Source: Cristatella mucedo
Lineage: Eukaryota > Bryozoa > Phylactolaemata > Cristatellidae
DNA: 64,000 nucleotides
Reading direction: 5' to 3'
Assembly (NCBI GenBank): GCA_009760855.2
Contig: WPIO01000012.1
Coordinates: 3,731,501-3,795,500, forward strand
Within the stretch, counting starts at the first letter, position 1, and each line of letters begins with the position of its first letter. The notes under the pieces are model-generated. The model was not told where the DNA came from. It searched no databases and was given only the letters and a program-made list of their open reading frames with translations. Shown here one piece after another: positions 22,935 through 33,245 of the stretch. Position numbers and translations under genes: made by a program.

Positions 22935-24115
22935 GAACTAGCCTTTATTACCAGTTGTGTTTATAGTTGTGTTTCTTTCTGTGTACCTCAGGGCTCCGTA
23001 CTTTGTCCTGTTCTTTTCAAGGTTTGTACTCTTCCTCTTGCCGATGTGATTGCGAAGCTCAATGTAGGCTTTCACTTCTAAGTAGATAACACTCAGGTGT
23101 ACCTTTGCTTTGACCCTTCACTTCTAGCTTAATGTATTGATGACATCCACATGCGTGGGAGCAAATTTTCTTAAATTTAATGATGATAAAAAACCAACTT
23201 ACTAGTTATGGGCAAACCAAATGTGGTTAAGAAATTGGAAAGGCTTACTCTCAAAATCGTCTGTCAGCATATATTCTGTTGAATATAAACAAAATCTAGG
23301 TGTCGTGTTCCAAAGTGACTTCTCATTAGACGACCATATCAGCTCCACAGTTAAGTTCACCTACTTCCAGCTGCATAACCTTGCTACAGTTCGGGCTTGT
23401 TTAGGCAGGGATACCACATCTAAATTGATCTTTGCATTTGTGACATCCCGTCTCGACTTCTGTAACTCACTTTTTGCTGGTCTACCGGCCTGTGCACGTA
23501 GGCGCTGACACCTGGTGTGAAACTGCAGCTAGGCTTGTCTGTGTTGAGCTTCACAGATGCCACATCACACCACTTCTCGCCGACCTGCACTGGCTCTCAG
23601 TCAAGCAACATAAAAACTTCAAGGTTCTGTCACTCCCTGTTAGGTGTTTTCATTCTTTGGCTCGAGCCTAACTATCAGATCTACTACCCCACCAGGCTAA
23701 GCATCTTGCCACTGGCTTTTTGGAATCTAATTGTTTACCTATACCTCGTACAAACCTCAAATCCTATGGTGACCGTGCCTTTAGTTCTTATGCTCTCAAA
23801 GCCTGGAACTCACTCCCGACTTGCTTCACGACATGCCCGGACCTGACCACATTTAAGAAGAAACTAAAAAAGCACCTATTTATCACTGCATTTAGTGGGT
23901 CCGCGATTCGACCTTTATGTGCTTTTTTGTGCTGACACTGTGCATGCTCCATTAACCGTATTGGCATGCTGACCCTGTACATGTCACCCCTAACCGTGTT
24001 ATACTTGCCATTTCGCATGCTACCACTAATCATTCGATCGTGCTTTTGAGGCAAATGTAAAGCGCCTAGGAAGAGATTGGCCTCTCTGAGGGTGCTATGT
24101 CAAATGTATTATTAT
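22935..24115 (+). mobile_element. LINE-B copy, 5'-truncated, reverse transcriptase 3' half and tail
   Basis: Starting with a VPQGSVL-type reverse-transcriptase motif near 22987 and a damaged YADD-box region (near 23075-23110), the copy continues through RLDFCNSLFAGLP, CHITPLLADLHWLSVKQ and GDRAFSSYALKAWNSLPTCF. It ends in the GCGCCTAGGAAGAGATTGG hairpin and an (ATT)n tail. Several stops and shifts show that it is dead. Confidence 0.88.
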
Positions 24116-24335
24116 TATTAACCATTTGTATATAGCCAGTTTTATTTAGTGTGACCCTGCTGACATTATTGAGATCTTCGTGACTTCTGAGCCATCCAAG
24201 GGCACTATCTATGATGTACTAAATCATTCGTCTAACAAACTTACCCTGAACCCATGGCAAGATAGTAGGCTGCACAAGTCCCGAGTGGCCCAGTTTCGCA
24301 CTGTGCATTGAGAAGGATAAGCTAGAGTTGGATAA

Positions 24336-24470
24336 ATATGATTAATATAATTCATTTGTTTAGATCTTTAAGGGAACTTAATCTCTATCCAGGTGCTCAA
24401 CACGTGCCACCGGACAACCTCAGCATCAAAGGTGAGCACCTTACTGATGGGCCAAACCAAGGAGTTGGCT
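24336..24470 (-). mobile_element. SINE-1
   Basis: Reverse-oriented: the 3' segment AGGGAACTTAATCTCTATCC comes first, then a worn B box, then GTGAGCACCTTACTGATGGG for the A box, ending GCCAAACCAAGG. It is diverged. Confidence 0.75.
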
Positions 24471-25340
24471 TTGATAGTGCTTTACCAACCGGATAATATT
24501 TGATACATCCAATATTACCCCTCGAGTCCTCCTTTTATTCTTTCAGAAAGTCTGCAAACTCAAACTGTGACTCGTAACATGCTAAGGTTGGGGGGGTTGT
24601 GGTGAGTCATCCCTGTTATGGCATAACTAATTGCAGGTTTGCCATGCACACACCTAAATAAGACTAATGTTGCATAATTAAACTAGCTGTAATGGATCTC
24701 TATCGATATGTCTTAGTGCCTTGGCTGTAGGCCAGCAAGCAGGCTCTACTATGTCAGGTGGCTCTGCTTCAGCCTGCTGGGTATTTGAGTTATCTGGTAT
24801 AGGTTATTAGTAATCAAGCATCGGGTTTCAGCCCATCCAGCAACATCGAGAAGGCCACTTCCCAAATGGCTGGCAAAATCGATAGTCGCATCTTCAGTAA
24901 TGTTCTCGGAAAAATGTCTCACCTGCTACTTACCTTGGATCATCAAGCCTAGATGACCCTGTTGTTCTGGTACTAAATGTGTATTCTGCTATGATAGTGC
25001 ATAAGACACGTTAATGATCAACTTTCTCCAGCGCCTCGGTTTCATGATTCTTAGTGAAGCAATGACTTAGCGATGTTAAAAAGTGAACTACAAAACATTC
25101 GCTATCCAAAATATTAAGAAACTATAAAATTCTGTCTGCTGCCACATTGTTTCCTGTAACTAGTGGTACTCGGTCTCCCGTGTCAATATCCCTTGAAGTT
25201 TTCAGGTCTTGTGACTCCCTGCCATCCGTCCACTCCCCGTGTTTAGTGGGTGCGACAAAAATCATATGTTTGGTATACTTTTTGGTATATTAATACATTT
25301 CTGCTGCACCAGCAGACTTGCTAATCTCTTTCTAATCTTT
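24471..25340. other. mostly unassigned; possible LINE linker remnant
   Basis: Around 24940-25260, broken frames resemble the endonuclease-to-reverse-transcriptase linker seen at 33246-33741, but too weakly to call. There is nothing else. Confidence 0.3.
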
Positions 25341-25394
25341 AAACATGTGTGATGCCTATACGTGTGTGCATAAATGCTTGCGTGTATACGATTA

Positions 25395-25416
25395 TGCATG
25401 TGAATGTGTGTGTGCT

Positions 25417-25492
<76 letters not shown>

Positions 25493-25540
25493 CAAATGTG
25501 TGTGTGCGCGAGCATGCTGTGTGTGTGTGTGTGTGTGTTC
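25395..25540. repeat. (GT)n microsatellite
   Basis: A long TG tract (core about 25419-25492), with a second shorter run to 25540 after a CGCGAGCATGC interruption. Confidence 0.95.
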
Positions 25541-25729
25541 GTATGTGCAGCATGCTTATATGGGTGGATATGGGTGTTGTGTAGTTGTGCTCGCCCATGG
25601 ATAACTGCACGAGCTTTTAAAATCATACACCTGTCAGATTTTAGAGTTGATCACCCCTCAGTATCAAATCTGTTGTGTGTATCTTCTTTTTAATGCTGAC
25701 CTGAAAACCAGCTGATTCAACAGCCTCTT

Positions 25730-25880
25730 TTGTGTAGAGACAGACAGAAGAGCCTTTACGGCTATCACTACAGCTTGCAGCGGCGGTAAAGAATTACCCA
25801 CCGCAGGATTCGAACCCACAACCTCGGTACTAGGTCATGAAAAGAAACTGCCTTACCTAGTATGCCATCATGGCTCACCT
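25730..25880 (-). mobile_element. SINE-2 (tRNA-derived)
   Basis: On the minus strand, ATGATGGCATACTAGGTAAG heads the copy, then a B box GGTTGTGGGTTCGAATCCTG. It ends with AGTGATAGCCGTAAAGGCTC and AAGAGGCTGTTGAATCA. The B box is a good pol III consensus. The 3' half differs from SINE-1. Confidence 0.85.
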
Positions 25881-25889
25881 AGGTAGAGA

Positions 25890-26400
25890 CTCTGCTAGTT
25901 CTGATGAATGTTTTATCAGTTTTTGATACTGTTGATCAGTTAGTCCTGAAGCACTCGTCATCTTGTTTGGGCATCTGTCATACCGCTTTGCAATGGTTTA
26001 GGGCGTAACTTGCAAGGAGATTGCAGAGCACTGATGTCAATAGACAACAGTCATCAAAGAGCCTCCAAAAGTGCAGTGTACCTCAGTGATCTATGCTTGG
26101 CCCTGTCTCCTTTTCACAATTTATACTATCTCTCATGCCGATGATATCTTCAAACACATTTTATACTTTTATTTGTCTGCAGATTACATAGCAGTTACAT
26201 TTAAAAAAGATCGAGGAGCCACCTGTTCGGCACAGCATTTGCTCGGTCTATTTAAATTGTTCTTTCTGTGCTTATGCATGCTGACACTGTGCATGTTATC
26301 AGAAACCAGTTTGCATGCTACCTTTACAGCAAATTTAATGCGACAAGAATTTAGTTCTCTTTGTATGTTATACAAATGCCCTAGAATTATTTGTATCATA
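25890..26400 (+). mobile_element. LINE-B fragment, heavily decayed
   Basis: Broken frames echo the AFDTVDH, ALxWFRxYL and VPQGSxLGP reverse-transcriptase blocks (25915-26110). A TGCATGCTGACACTGTGCATG segment and a worn hairpin end follow (26275-26385). An internal deletion removed the middle. Confidence 0.65.
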
Positions 26401-26789
26401 GTTATTATTCTAACATATTTCCATAGACATAGCTTTCCATATATACTCACACTCAGTTGCTGGTAAACGTTCTACCCTATATTCCCTTTTTACTAGTGGC
26501 ATGCACCATGGCAGCACTGCAAATTTTGGCTGCTGCCCCTAGGTGTTAGCGTCTTACCCTTAGGTACAGACCCAGGGGCTATAATCAAGGGACTCCTTGG
26601 AGATTGTCGAGGGTTTCACTGGACCTTCATACAGAGCGGTGCTAACTAGTTAATTCTCTCACATGTGGCAAGGAAAGGGGGTGGAGAAGAGGATTTTTAA
26701 GTGGATCTTGAAAGGCCCATGTTTGTTGTCTACACGTTTAACAATACAGCTGAAGTGTTTAAGTTTTGGCTGGACAAAAAAGTCACATT
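26401..26789. other. unassigned DNA
   Basis: I see no gene or family repeat here. Confidence 0.45.
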
Positions 26790-26905
26790 CCAACTGCCCA
26801 TGGACCTTAGCCCAGTGAGTAAGGTGCTCACTCTTCACGACCCGGGTCGTGGGTTTGAGTCCTGCAGTGGTCCGTTATTTATTGACCACTGGAAGGGGTG
26901 GTGAT
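26790..26905 (+). mobile_element. SINE-2, 5' part of a split copy
   Basis: GAGTAAGGTGCTCACTC and the B box GGGTCGTGGGTTTGAGTCCTG mark a SINE-2 head. The 3' part resumes at 27057 after the inserted SINE-1. Confidence 0.75.
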
Positions 26906-26911
26906 ATATAA

Positions 26912-27055
26912 AAAAATATAATTCATTTGTATAGCGCCCCAAGAGAACGAAATCTCTACTCAGGCTCTTCACATATGCGTCAGGGCTCTAGCCCACGACC
27001 TTAGCTAGACCTTAGTCGGGGCGAGCACCTTAACCGCTGGACCAACCCAGCTCGG
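26912..27055 (-). mobile_element. SINE-1 inserted in SINE-2
   Basis: A near-complete SINE-1 in reverse, from ATAATTCATTTGTATAGCGC to CTTAACCGCTGGACCAACCC. A short internal duplication (CTTAGCTAGACCTTAGTCGG) lies in the tRNA-like part. Confidence 0.85.
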
Positions 27056-27056
27056 C

Positions 27057-27108
27057 GTGATTGCCTTGAAGGCTCTTCTTCCACTATATAAATGAGTGTT
27101 AAATCAGT
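27057..27108 (+). mobile_element. SINE-2, 3' part of the split copy
   Basis: TTGAAGGCTCTTCTTCCACT and GTGTTAAATCAG match the 3' end of SINE-2 and complete the copy that begins at 26790. Confidence 0.65.
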
Positions 27109-27538
27109 TGCTTGTCTCAGTCCTCAGCTGTGGTGCCACTGTTGTTAATGTAGCTTCAGGTAAGGATGCTCGATCTGCAGTATTTGCATTATCTTATGCA
27201 AGAGCCCTGTCACTCACGACCACCTTACTTAAACGTATCAGGTATGCCCGTGAACGTTAGTAACACTGCATTGTGTAGTGCTTCAAAGAGTCGCCCCCCC
27301 CCAAAATGGATTGCTCTATAGTGACAAGCTGTTTAGTTGCGTCCCAGGGTTGTTCTCTGTTTGCTGTATACAGTATGCAAAGGCATTATGCTGACCATTT
27401 CGTCTTAGTACCCGGCACTAATGTGATCTCTTCTGAGCTCAGTTTTTTGGTTAGACCAGTCACTAATTTCCTCTGCTGTTGCGTTGTAAGTTGGTGGCCG
27501 AAAGTGACTGCAGAAGCAGCTTTTCGTGAGGCTAACGA
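27109..27538. other. region upstream of serpin-2
   Basis: No gene was recognised. It should hold the serpin-2 promoter or 5' untranslated sequence; no clear core element can be named. Confidence 0.4.
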
Positions 27539-28729
27539 ATGATGATGGCCTTCGACTCCTTCGACACCTCTCAGCTCGGGCTCGTGCTCCTATCCCAGCT
27601 GCCAGCCAGCGAAAATGCCGTTTTGTCACCGATGAGCTTGGCCACGGTGATGGCCCTGCTTTTCTGCGGCGCTCGCAATGCCACTCGCTCGGAGATGGCC
27701 AGCAGGCTGCACCTGTCCGATGACGCCGTGAATGGGCTAGCAGCAGCCTTGCGTCAGGTGCTGGCCAGTGGCTCGAGCGACCTGGCTCGGCTTCGCTGCT
27801 CGACGGCGATATACACGGCTGCCGACTACCCGGTGGATCCAAGCTACACTGAGGACATTGCCCGGCGGCTCTTCTCCTCCAACGTGATCAGTGTAGATTT
27901 CTCAGGCAACCCGGAGGCAGAGCGGCAGCGGATCAATGCCTGGATTGCCGAGGAGACCGCCAAGCTCATTCGCGACCTGCTGCCACCTGGCTCTGTCAGC
28001 AGCTTGACGGTCGCCGTGGTGGCCAATGCTGTGCACTTCAAAGGCCTGTGGCTGGAGCCGTTCGATTCGCGGCAGACCGGCATCGGCGAGTTCCAAGTCA
28101 GCGACAGTCGCCTGGTCAGCGCCCAGATGATGCATCTGTCGGCCAGGCTGCCATACGGGCTCAGCGAAGAGCACAAGCTGCAGCTGCTGCGTTTGCCCTA
28201 CGCTGGTGGCGATGGCGGCTTGAGCATGCTGCTGATGCTGCCAATGGAGGGCATTTCTCTAGATGCTGCTCTCGGCAGGCTGGCGATTGGTGAAGGTCCC
28301 GGCCTGGCTGCCTTGGTGGCTGACATGTCACCCATGAAGGCTGACGTCCGGCTGCCTCGCTTCTCGCTATCGGCAACCGTAGATGTGAAGAGGGTGCTGA
28401 TGGCATTGGGCGTCGGAAGCTTGTTTTCTGACAGTGCAGATCTCACGGGGATGTGCCCTGGCCGCGATGTGTACATATCGTCCTTTGTTCATCGTGCAAT
28501 GTTGGAGGTTAACGAAGAGGGTACAGAGGCTGCTGCAGCCACGGTGGCTGTCATCACTAAGCGGTCCTTGCCAATAATTCAGCGTTTCTTCTGTGACCGG
28601 CCATTTGCATTTGCCATTTGGCACGAGCCAACCGCATCGGCCATATTTTTGGGTAAGGTGCTCGATCCCACTGTGTCTGTAGACGAAGCCAGTGTTCAGA
28701 AGGCATCTGTCGATAGGGTGGAACTCTAG
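27539..28729 (+). CDS. serpin-2, intracellular (ov-serpin-like) protease inhibitor, P1 Arg
   Basis: This is a complete 396-residue serpin in one exon. Family landmarks are VLSPMSLATVMALLFCGARN near residues 30-50, NAVHFKGLWLEPFD in the middle and DRPFAFAIWHE at the C-terminus. The hinge EEGTEAAAAT begins at residue 326, and counting on gives Arg-342/Ser-343 as the scissile bond. This is a trypsin-like specificity, unlike the Tyr of serpin-1. The loop length is the same as in serpin-1. There is no signal peptide. Three ATG codons stand in a row at the start (27539, 27542, 27545), and any could initiate. The protein ends in a 19-residue tail after the LGKVLDPT strand. This tail lies inside a 116-base tandem duplication that also covers the 3' untranslated start. 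The coding sequence is richer in G and C than serpin-1. Confidence 0.93.
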   Translation: MMMAFDSFDTSQLGLVLLSQLPASENAVLSPMSLATVMALLFCGARNATRSEMASRLHLSDDAVNGLAAALRQVLASGSSDLARLRCSTAIYTAADYPVDPSYTEDIARRLFSSNVISVDFSGNPEAERQRINAWIAEETAKLIRDLLPPGSVSSLTVAVVANAVHFKGLWLEPFDSRQTGIGEFQVSDSRLVSAQMMHLSARLPYGLSEEHKLQLLRLPYAGGDGGLSMLLMLPMEGISLDAALGRLAIGEGPGLAALVADMSPMKADVRLPRFSLSATVDVKRVLMALGVGSLFSDSADLTGMCPGRDVYISSFVHRAMLEVNEEGTEAAAATVAVITKRSLPIIQRFFCDRPFAFAIWHEPTASAIFLGKVLDPTVSVDEASVQKASVDRVEL

Positions 28730-28895
28730 TGGATCTTGGAAAAATAAGCTGTTTGTAGTGCACGGCAGTGTATGACACTCCTCCCATTGTGTCTGTAGAC
28801 GAAGCCGGTGTTCAGAAGGCATCTGTTGATAGGGTGGAACTCTAGCGGATCTGGGAAATAAGCTGTTTGTAGTGCACGGCAGTGTATAGCACTCG
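28666..28895 (+). repeat. 116-bp tandem duplication across the serpin-2 stop codon
   Basis: The unit starting TCCCACTGTGTCTGTAGACG at 28666 is repeated from 28782 with about ten differences. The first unit contains the last 21 codons and the stop; the second lies wholly in the 3' untranslated region and still keeps a tail-like frame ending GTGGAACTCTAG. Confidence 0.93.
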
Positions 28896-29058
28896 TCAAG
28901 CGATAGACGATGCCCATAAGTAGTTTGCATCTACAGGTTGACAGAATGTTTGCAGCATCCAGCATAACATGAGCATCAGCTACCACTAATAGTTATTCGG
29001 AAGTCATTTAAGCCAAGATATTCTTAAGTCATGTGGCAGCTAGTCTGCTATAGCGGTT

Positions 29059-29064
29059 AATAAA
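29059..29064 (+). promoter_or_regulatory. polyadenylation signal AATAAA, probable serpin-2 end
   Basis: A canonical AATAAA about 330 bases past the stop codon, with no better candidate nearer. Confidence 0.45.
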
Positions 29065-30690
29065 GGAATGCTTGCAGTTGATGTGTCTGTTGAATCTCAG
29101 CCAGGCCTGGCTAGCACTCTGCAGAGCCTCCTACTGTGTGTATACATAGGCTGGTCATGCTTGTGCAAGCTTAGCTGCTCACTGTGGTTAGAGCTACTTG
29201 TCGCCTAGCTGCTCAGTTGCTCAGTGCTTTGGCTGTTGCCTTTTCACTACCCTGGGTTTTCCTTGCTTATGTAAGTTCTGTACCATGGCTCTTCACTGCC
29301 TCTATTGCCAGCATCTTCACGGTGGAGGGACTACTCCTCTATGCATGGTAGTCTTCTCATGCTTAGCTTATGAGTGATGCAGATCACAACCCAACCTGTG
29401 ACGAACATCAGCCGATGATGTACTTTTCTGACATCTGCTAACATTTAGCTTATCGCAAGCCTGCTGCAGACTCTTTTGTAGGACAAATAGCATGGTGCCA
29501 GTGCAAGCAGCTGTAAGCTAGCACCCCATGCATAGGCTGCTCCACCCAACACTTGACCAGCTACTTCCTGTTGATGGCACAACTTAGAAGTCATTTGTTT
29601 TGGAGTTTCTTAGCTGAGTTGCACATGCTGGATTGTGCATTATATCTTGATTGGATGTCGTAACAGTTGATAGTTATTCGGCTGCTTGCTGCTCCATTCT
29701 TATCCTAGCTGTTGGGCATGCTCCTGTTGACTGGCTCGTTCTGGAATCCAGGAAATCTTAAAGCACCACGCCTAGACCCGGAAAGGCCCAGTTGACATAG
29801 GATTTGTCAGCTGCCACCTTAAGCCAAGATTAAAGCTGTTTAATTCACCTGACGAGGTTTTGAATGTTAGTGCTGTTGGTCAAACATCCGAAAGCCTTGA
29901 TTTTGCCCTATTGTTTAGTCTATTTGGAGTATTCTTGTAGGATGTGGTTCAGCTCTGATTAAGGTCAGATGACCCGATGTGAATGTGAGAATTTAAGCTT
30001 GCCTGCAGACTCAGATTCTGCGACTCCTTAAACTGGTAGAATTCGTGATCGGTGCCTCAGGCTTGGACTGCGGTTTGTCTATGATATAAATCAACTAAAT
30101 CTGTCTCGGCGAATAATGTCCGAGAAGCCGACTGACAGTATGGCATATATGTTATACTAGGTTTTTGGCCTGACAAGTACGACATCGAAAATTGGACTCC
30201 CAAAGTCGTTGTGTTTCTGCTTTTTCCACAATCTTTCCTGCACGTTATTGCTTTGCAGAAAGACAGTCTTTCAGCCTATGAAGCACACTGCTCAGCAGCC
30301 TGTTTTGGCCTCTCTCTCTTTTCTCTGGAACTTTGTAGCTGGGGCAACTGGCGAGCGGTTTCAGCTTTGTGAATTCGTCTCTGCTTCAGCTTCTTCCTCA
30401 GTCTCTCAGGCACGTTGCTGCTGGCTGCAAGGTCTTTTTCATCTTCTGGAGCACACAGTTTAGCAGCCTCTTCTGACGTCTGTCTGGCTTGTCGTTGCTT
30501 GCCAGAATGCCTTTTCCTTTGAGGTGCTTTTCTTTCAGGACCTTGAATGATATTCATTGAAAATGTTTGCTGGCTGCGACTTTTAAGTCTACCATTAATT
30601 TGCAGCTATGTCACGAAACTGGTAAACACAAAGCACAACAGCATAAGTGTAAAACTCACTTTATACAAAACTGGCCATCTTTTCAATATG
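29065..30690. other. unassigned DNA
   Basis: I see no family repeat. One Lys/Arg-rich open frame (30276-30557, minus) is listed separately. Confidence 0.4.
30276..30557 (-). CDS. possible exon or chance ORF, very basic, charged protein
   Basis: The 93-codon frame encodes a strongly charged, Lys/Arg/Glu-rich sequence with stretches such as ERLRKKLKQRR and EKRERPK, which might form a coiled coil or a nucleolar-type tail. No domain is recognised. The + strand is also open over half of it, and no clear splice sites frame it. It could be a terminal exon of an unseen minus-strand gene or chance. I lean towards chance. Confidence 0.2.
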   Translation of the reverse strand: MNIIQGPERKAPQRKRHSGKQRQARQTSEEAAKLCAPEDEKDLAASSNVPERLRKKLKQRRIHKAETARQLPQLQSSREKRERPKQAAEQCAS

Positions 30691-32617
30691 CAGTGGTACC
30701 TCGGCTTACAGGTGTCTCGATACACGAGTGCTTCTAGATGCGAGCTGTCTCTCGGCCGAATTTTTTTGATATGTGTATCGAGCTAAAATTCGGGTTATGC
30801 GCCAGCTTCAGATAATAATAATAATAATTCACTTGATAAAGCGCCCTCAGAGAACTCAATCTCTCTCTAGGCGCTTTACATTTGCTGTAAAGTGAAATGT
30901 AATTGAATGGTAAGTAAAATCATGCTTGAAAAACAAACGAGACGAATAATATGGTTAGGGGTGACATGCACAGGGTCAGCATGCAAATGTGGTTAGTGGC
31001 AGCATGCACAGTGTCAGCACACATAAGCACATCAAAGGCGAATCACAGGGACCCACTAAATGCTGTCCTAAATAGGTGTGTCTTTAGGTTCCTTTTAAAT
31101 GTGGTCAGGTCAGGGGATGTTTTGACGCAGGTCGGGAGAGAGTTCCAGGCTTTGGGAGTATATGAACTAAATGCACGGTCTCCAAAGGATTTAAGGTTTG
31201 CATGAGGTATTTCTAGACTGTTGGATTCCGAGAAGCAGGTGGTACGATGCTTGGCCTGATGGGGTAGTATATCTGACAGATAGGCTGGAGCCATAGAATG
31301 AAGGGACCTAAAAGTGAGCGACAAAACCTTGAAGTCAATCCGTTGCTTGACTGGTAGCCAGTGCAGGTCGGCGAGAAGTGGAGTAATGTGGCAACTGCGA
31401 CGCTCACGACAGACAAGCCTAGCTGCAGAATTTTGCACAAGCTGCAATCGCCTGATCGCACATGTTGGTAGGCCAGTAAGTAGTGAGTTGCAGAAGTCGA
31501 GACGGGATGTCACGAATGCATGAACTAACTTGGACGTGGTATCTTTATCTAAACAAGCCCGAATTTTAGCAATGTTATGAAGCTGAAAATAGGCGGATTT
31601 GACTGTGGAGCTGATATGGTCGTCTAACGAGAGGTCGCTTTGGAATATGACACCTAGATTCCGAGCTGATTCGACAGGAGATATGCTGGCACAGCCAATT
31701 TTGAGAGTCAGCCTTTCCAATCTCTGGATCACACTGGGTTTGCCCATAACTAGTAAGTTAGTTTTTTATCATCGTTAAGTTTTAGAAAATTTGCTGCCAT
31801 CCATGTGCGGATGTCATCAATGCATGCAGCTATTGAGTTGAGAGAATTTGAGGTGCTCGAAGGCTGGGAGGGATCAAAGCAAAGGTACAACTGAGTGTCA
31901 TCCGCATAGAAGTGAAAGCCTAGATTGTGCTTGGCAGATACTCCACAGCTAGTTCTGCAGCGAAGGTCAAGCTGTTTGCGGTTACTCAGGCCAATAAGGG
32001 TAGGGCAGCGAACAACGTTCCGTTGTAACAAGCTGTCACACGACCCGGATGTGACGCCAAGCTCAGGCCTGTTGGTTTGTTCCCAAACGGACTCGAGTGA
32101 GCCATCGTGGTGCTTGGATGCACAAGATCGCTTGACTCCTGCGGTAAATCTGTCTACTGAAGGAACATCTAAGTGCGTAATATACTCTATTTAGGTAATA
32201 TCATCACGTGAAAGTTCATCGCATAACTTTTAACGAACGGTACGTCTGTGTAATGGCCCAGCCAATAAACTGAAAGCAAGGAAAGCCCGACAAAAACTGC
32301 AAAAATCAGTGCATAAGACTTGGATATTGATTTTAGCCTTTCTCCTTTAACTCTAGTAGCATGTTCGCCTTTTGTTCGGCAAGTTGCTCCTGTATATTAG
32401 TTTATTAGAAGACATTTTTTTAAACAATATTCGTTATTTATAAGTACATTTTTTAATTTGAAAACGTTGACAAAAATCGCAGTGTTTTTTGGGGGGTCCG
32501 GAGCGGATTAATGCCATATCAATTCATTTCATTTCGGAAAATTTATTTGACCTACGAGTAATTTGAGTTACGAGCTCCGGCGTGGAACGAATCAAACCTG
32601 CAAGCCGAGGCCCCTTA
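30691..32617. mobile_element. Tc1/mariner/pogo-like element with terminal inverted repeats, containing a LINE-B
   Basis: The left end CAGTGGTACCTCGGCTTACA is mirrored by the right end, which read in reverse gives GGCCTCGGCTTGCAGGTTTG. The shared core is CCTCGGCTTRCAGGT. The left boundary adjoins TATG, consistent with a TA target. The inner arms also carry repeated TACGAG/CTCGTA words. No transposase frame is present. About 1.1 kb of the interior is a LINE-B inserted later; the rest (31940-32520) has no homology I can place. Confidence 0.65.
30812..31937 (-). mobile_element. LINE-B copy, 5'-truncated, with the longest open LINE-B frame
   Basis: The minus strand has a 234-codon open frame (31043-31747) for the reverse-transcriptase C-terminus: NLGVIFQSDLSLDDHIS, SRLDFCNSLLTGLP, SAARLVCRERRSCHITPLL, APAYLSDILPHQAKHR and GDRAFSSYTPKAWNSLP. 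Upstream in another frame lie FHFYADDTQLYLCFD (the catalytic YADD box) and MAANFLKLNDDK. It ends with the hairpin and (ATT)n. The N-terminal half of the reverse transcriptase and the endonuclease are gone. Confidence 0.9.
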
Positions 32618-33245
32618 TTCATCCCATTCAACAATTTTTTATGTTTATCATTGCTGTATTCTCGCTGCATCAATTATCAATTCACCCCAAAGATTCTGTG
32701 TCAAATGTTACGTCAGGATGGACATACATACTAAATAACACTTACTATAGGGGCTGATAAACCTGCTTGCTTTCCAGAATAACAAGTTTTATTTTTACTT
32801 GTACTCACTAAGGCTTTGAAGCATGACTAACGATTCCGGAAAACAGCTCATATGCACACAGGTTCAATGATTACTGCACCTACGTAATAATAAGTCTTAG
32901 TACTTTCTTGCTGCTTGATCCAGACTCAGAGGCTTGGCAGGGCACTGGCTGACCACTCACTCAGGACATAACTAATCTTCACTTCTGGTGCCACAGGTGA
33001 TGACAGCAGGATGGCTTGAGACAAACCTGAAATACTGAACTTGTGCCCCTAAACCTCCTCTTTAGATAAAAATAGGCTTCCAGCGTAAGATTCACAATTC
33101 CAAGTAACGACGATAGGCATGCACGATCGTACCTAATATTAAGATCTTTTTCCTCTATGCGAGAATATCTGCCTCGAATTTGCTGCTCAGTCCCCCTTCA
33201 GACCTAGTATCTTAGGTAGACTGTTAAAACGCCACACTAGCTGAC
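32618..33245. other. unassigned AT-rich DNA
   Basis: I see no gene or shared repeat. Confidence 0.45.

Noticed and set aside
25339-25626. Thr-His and Val-Cys repeat proteins on both strands
   Set aside because: Translation of the (GT)n microsatellite only.
26071-26466. 131-codon open frame
   Set aside because: It overlaps the decayed LINE-B tail and is in a frame unrelated to reverse transcriptase.
28367-28930. 187-codon minus-strand frame behind serpin-2
   Set aside because: It is the reverse of the serpin coding end and its tandem duplicate, so its internal repeat is explained.
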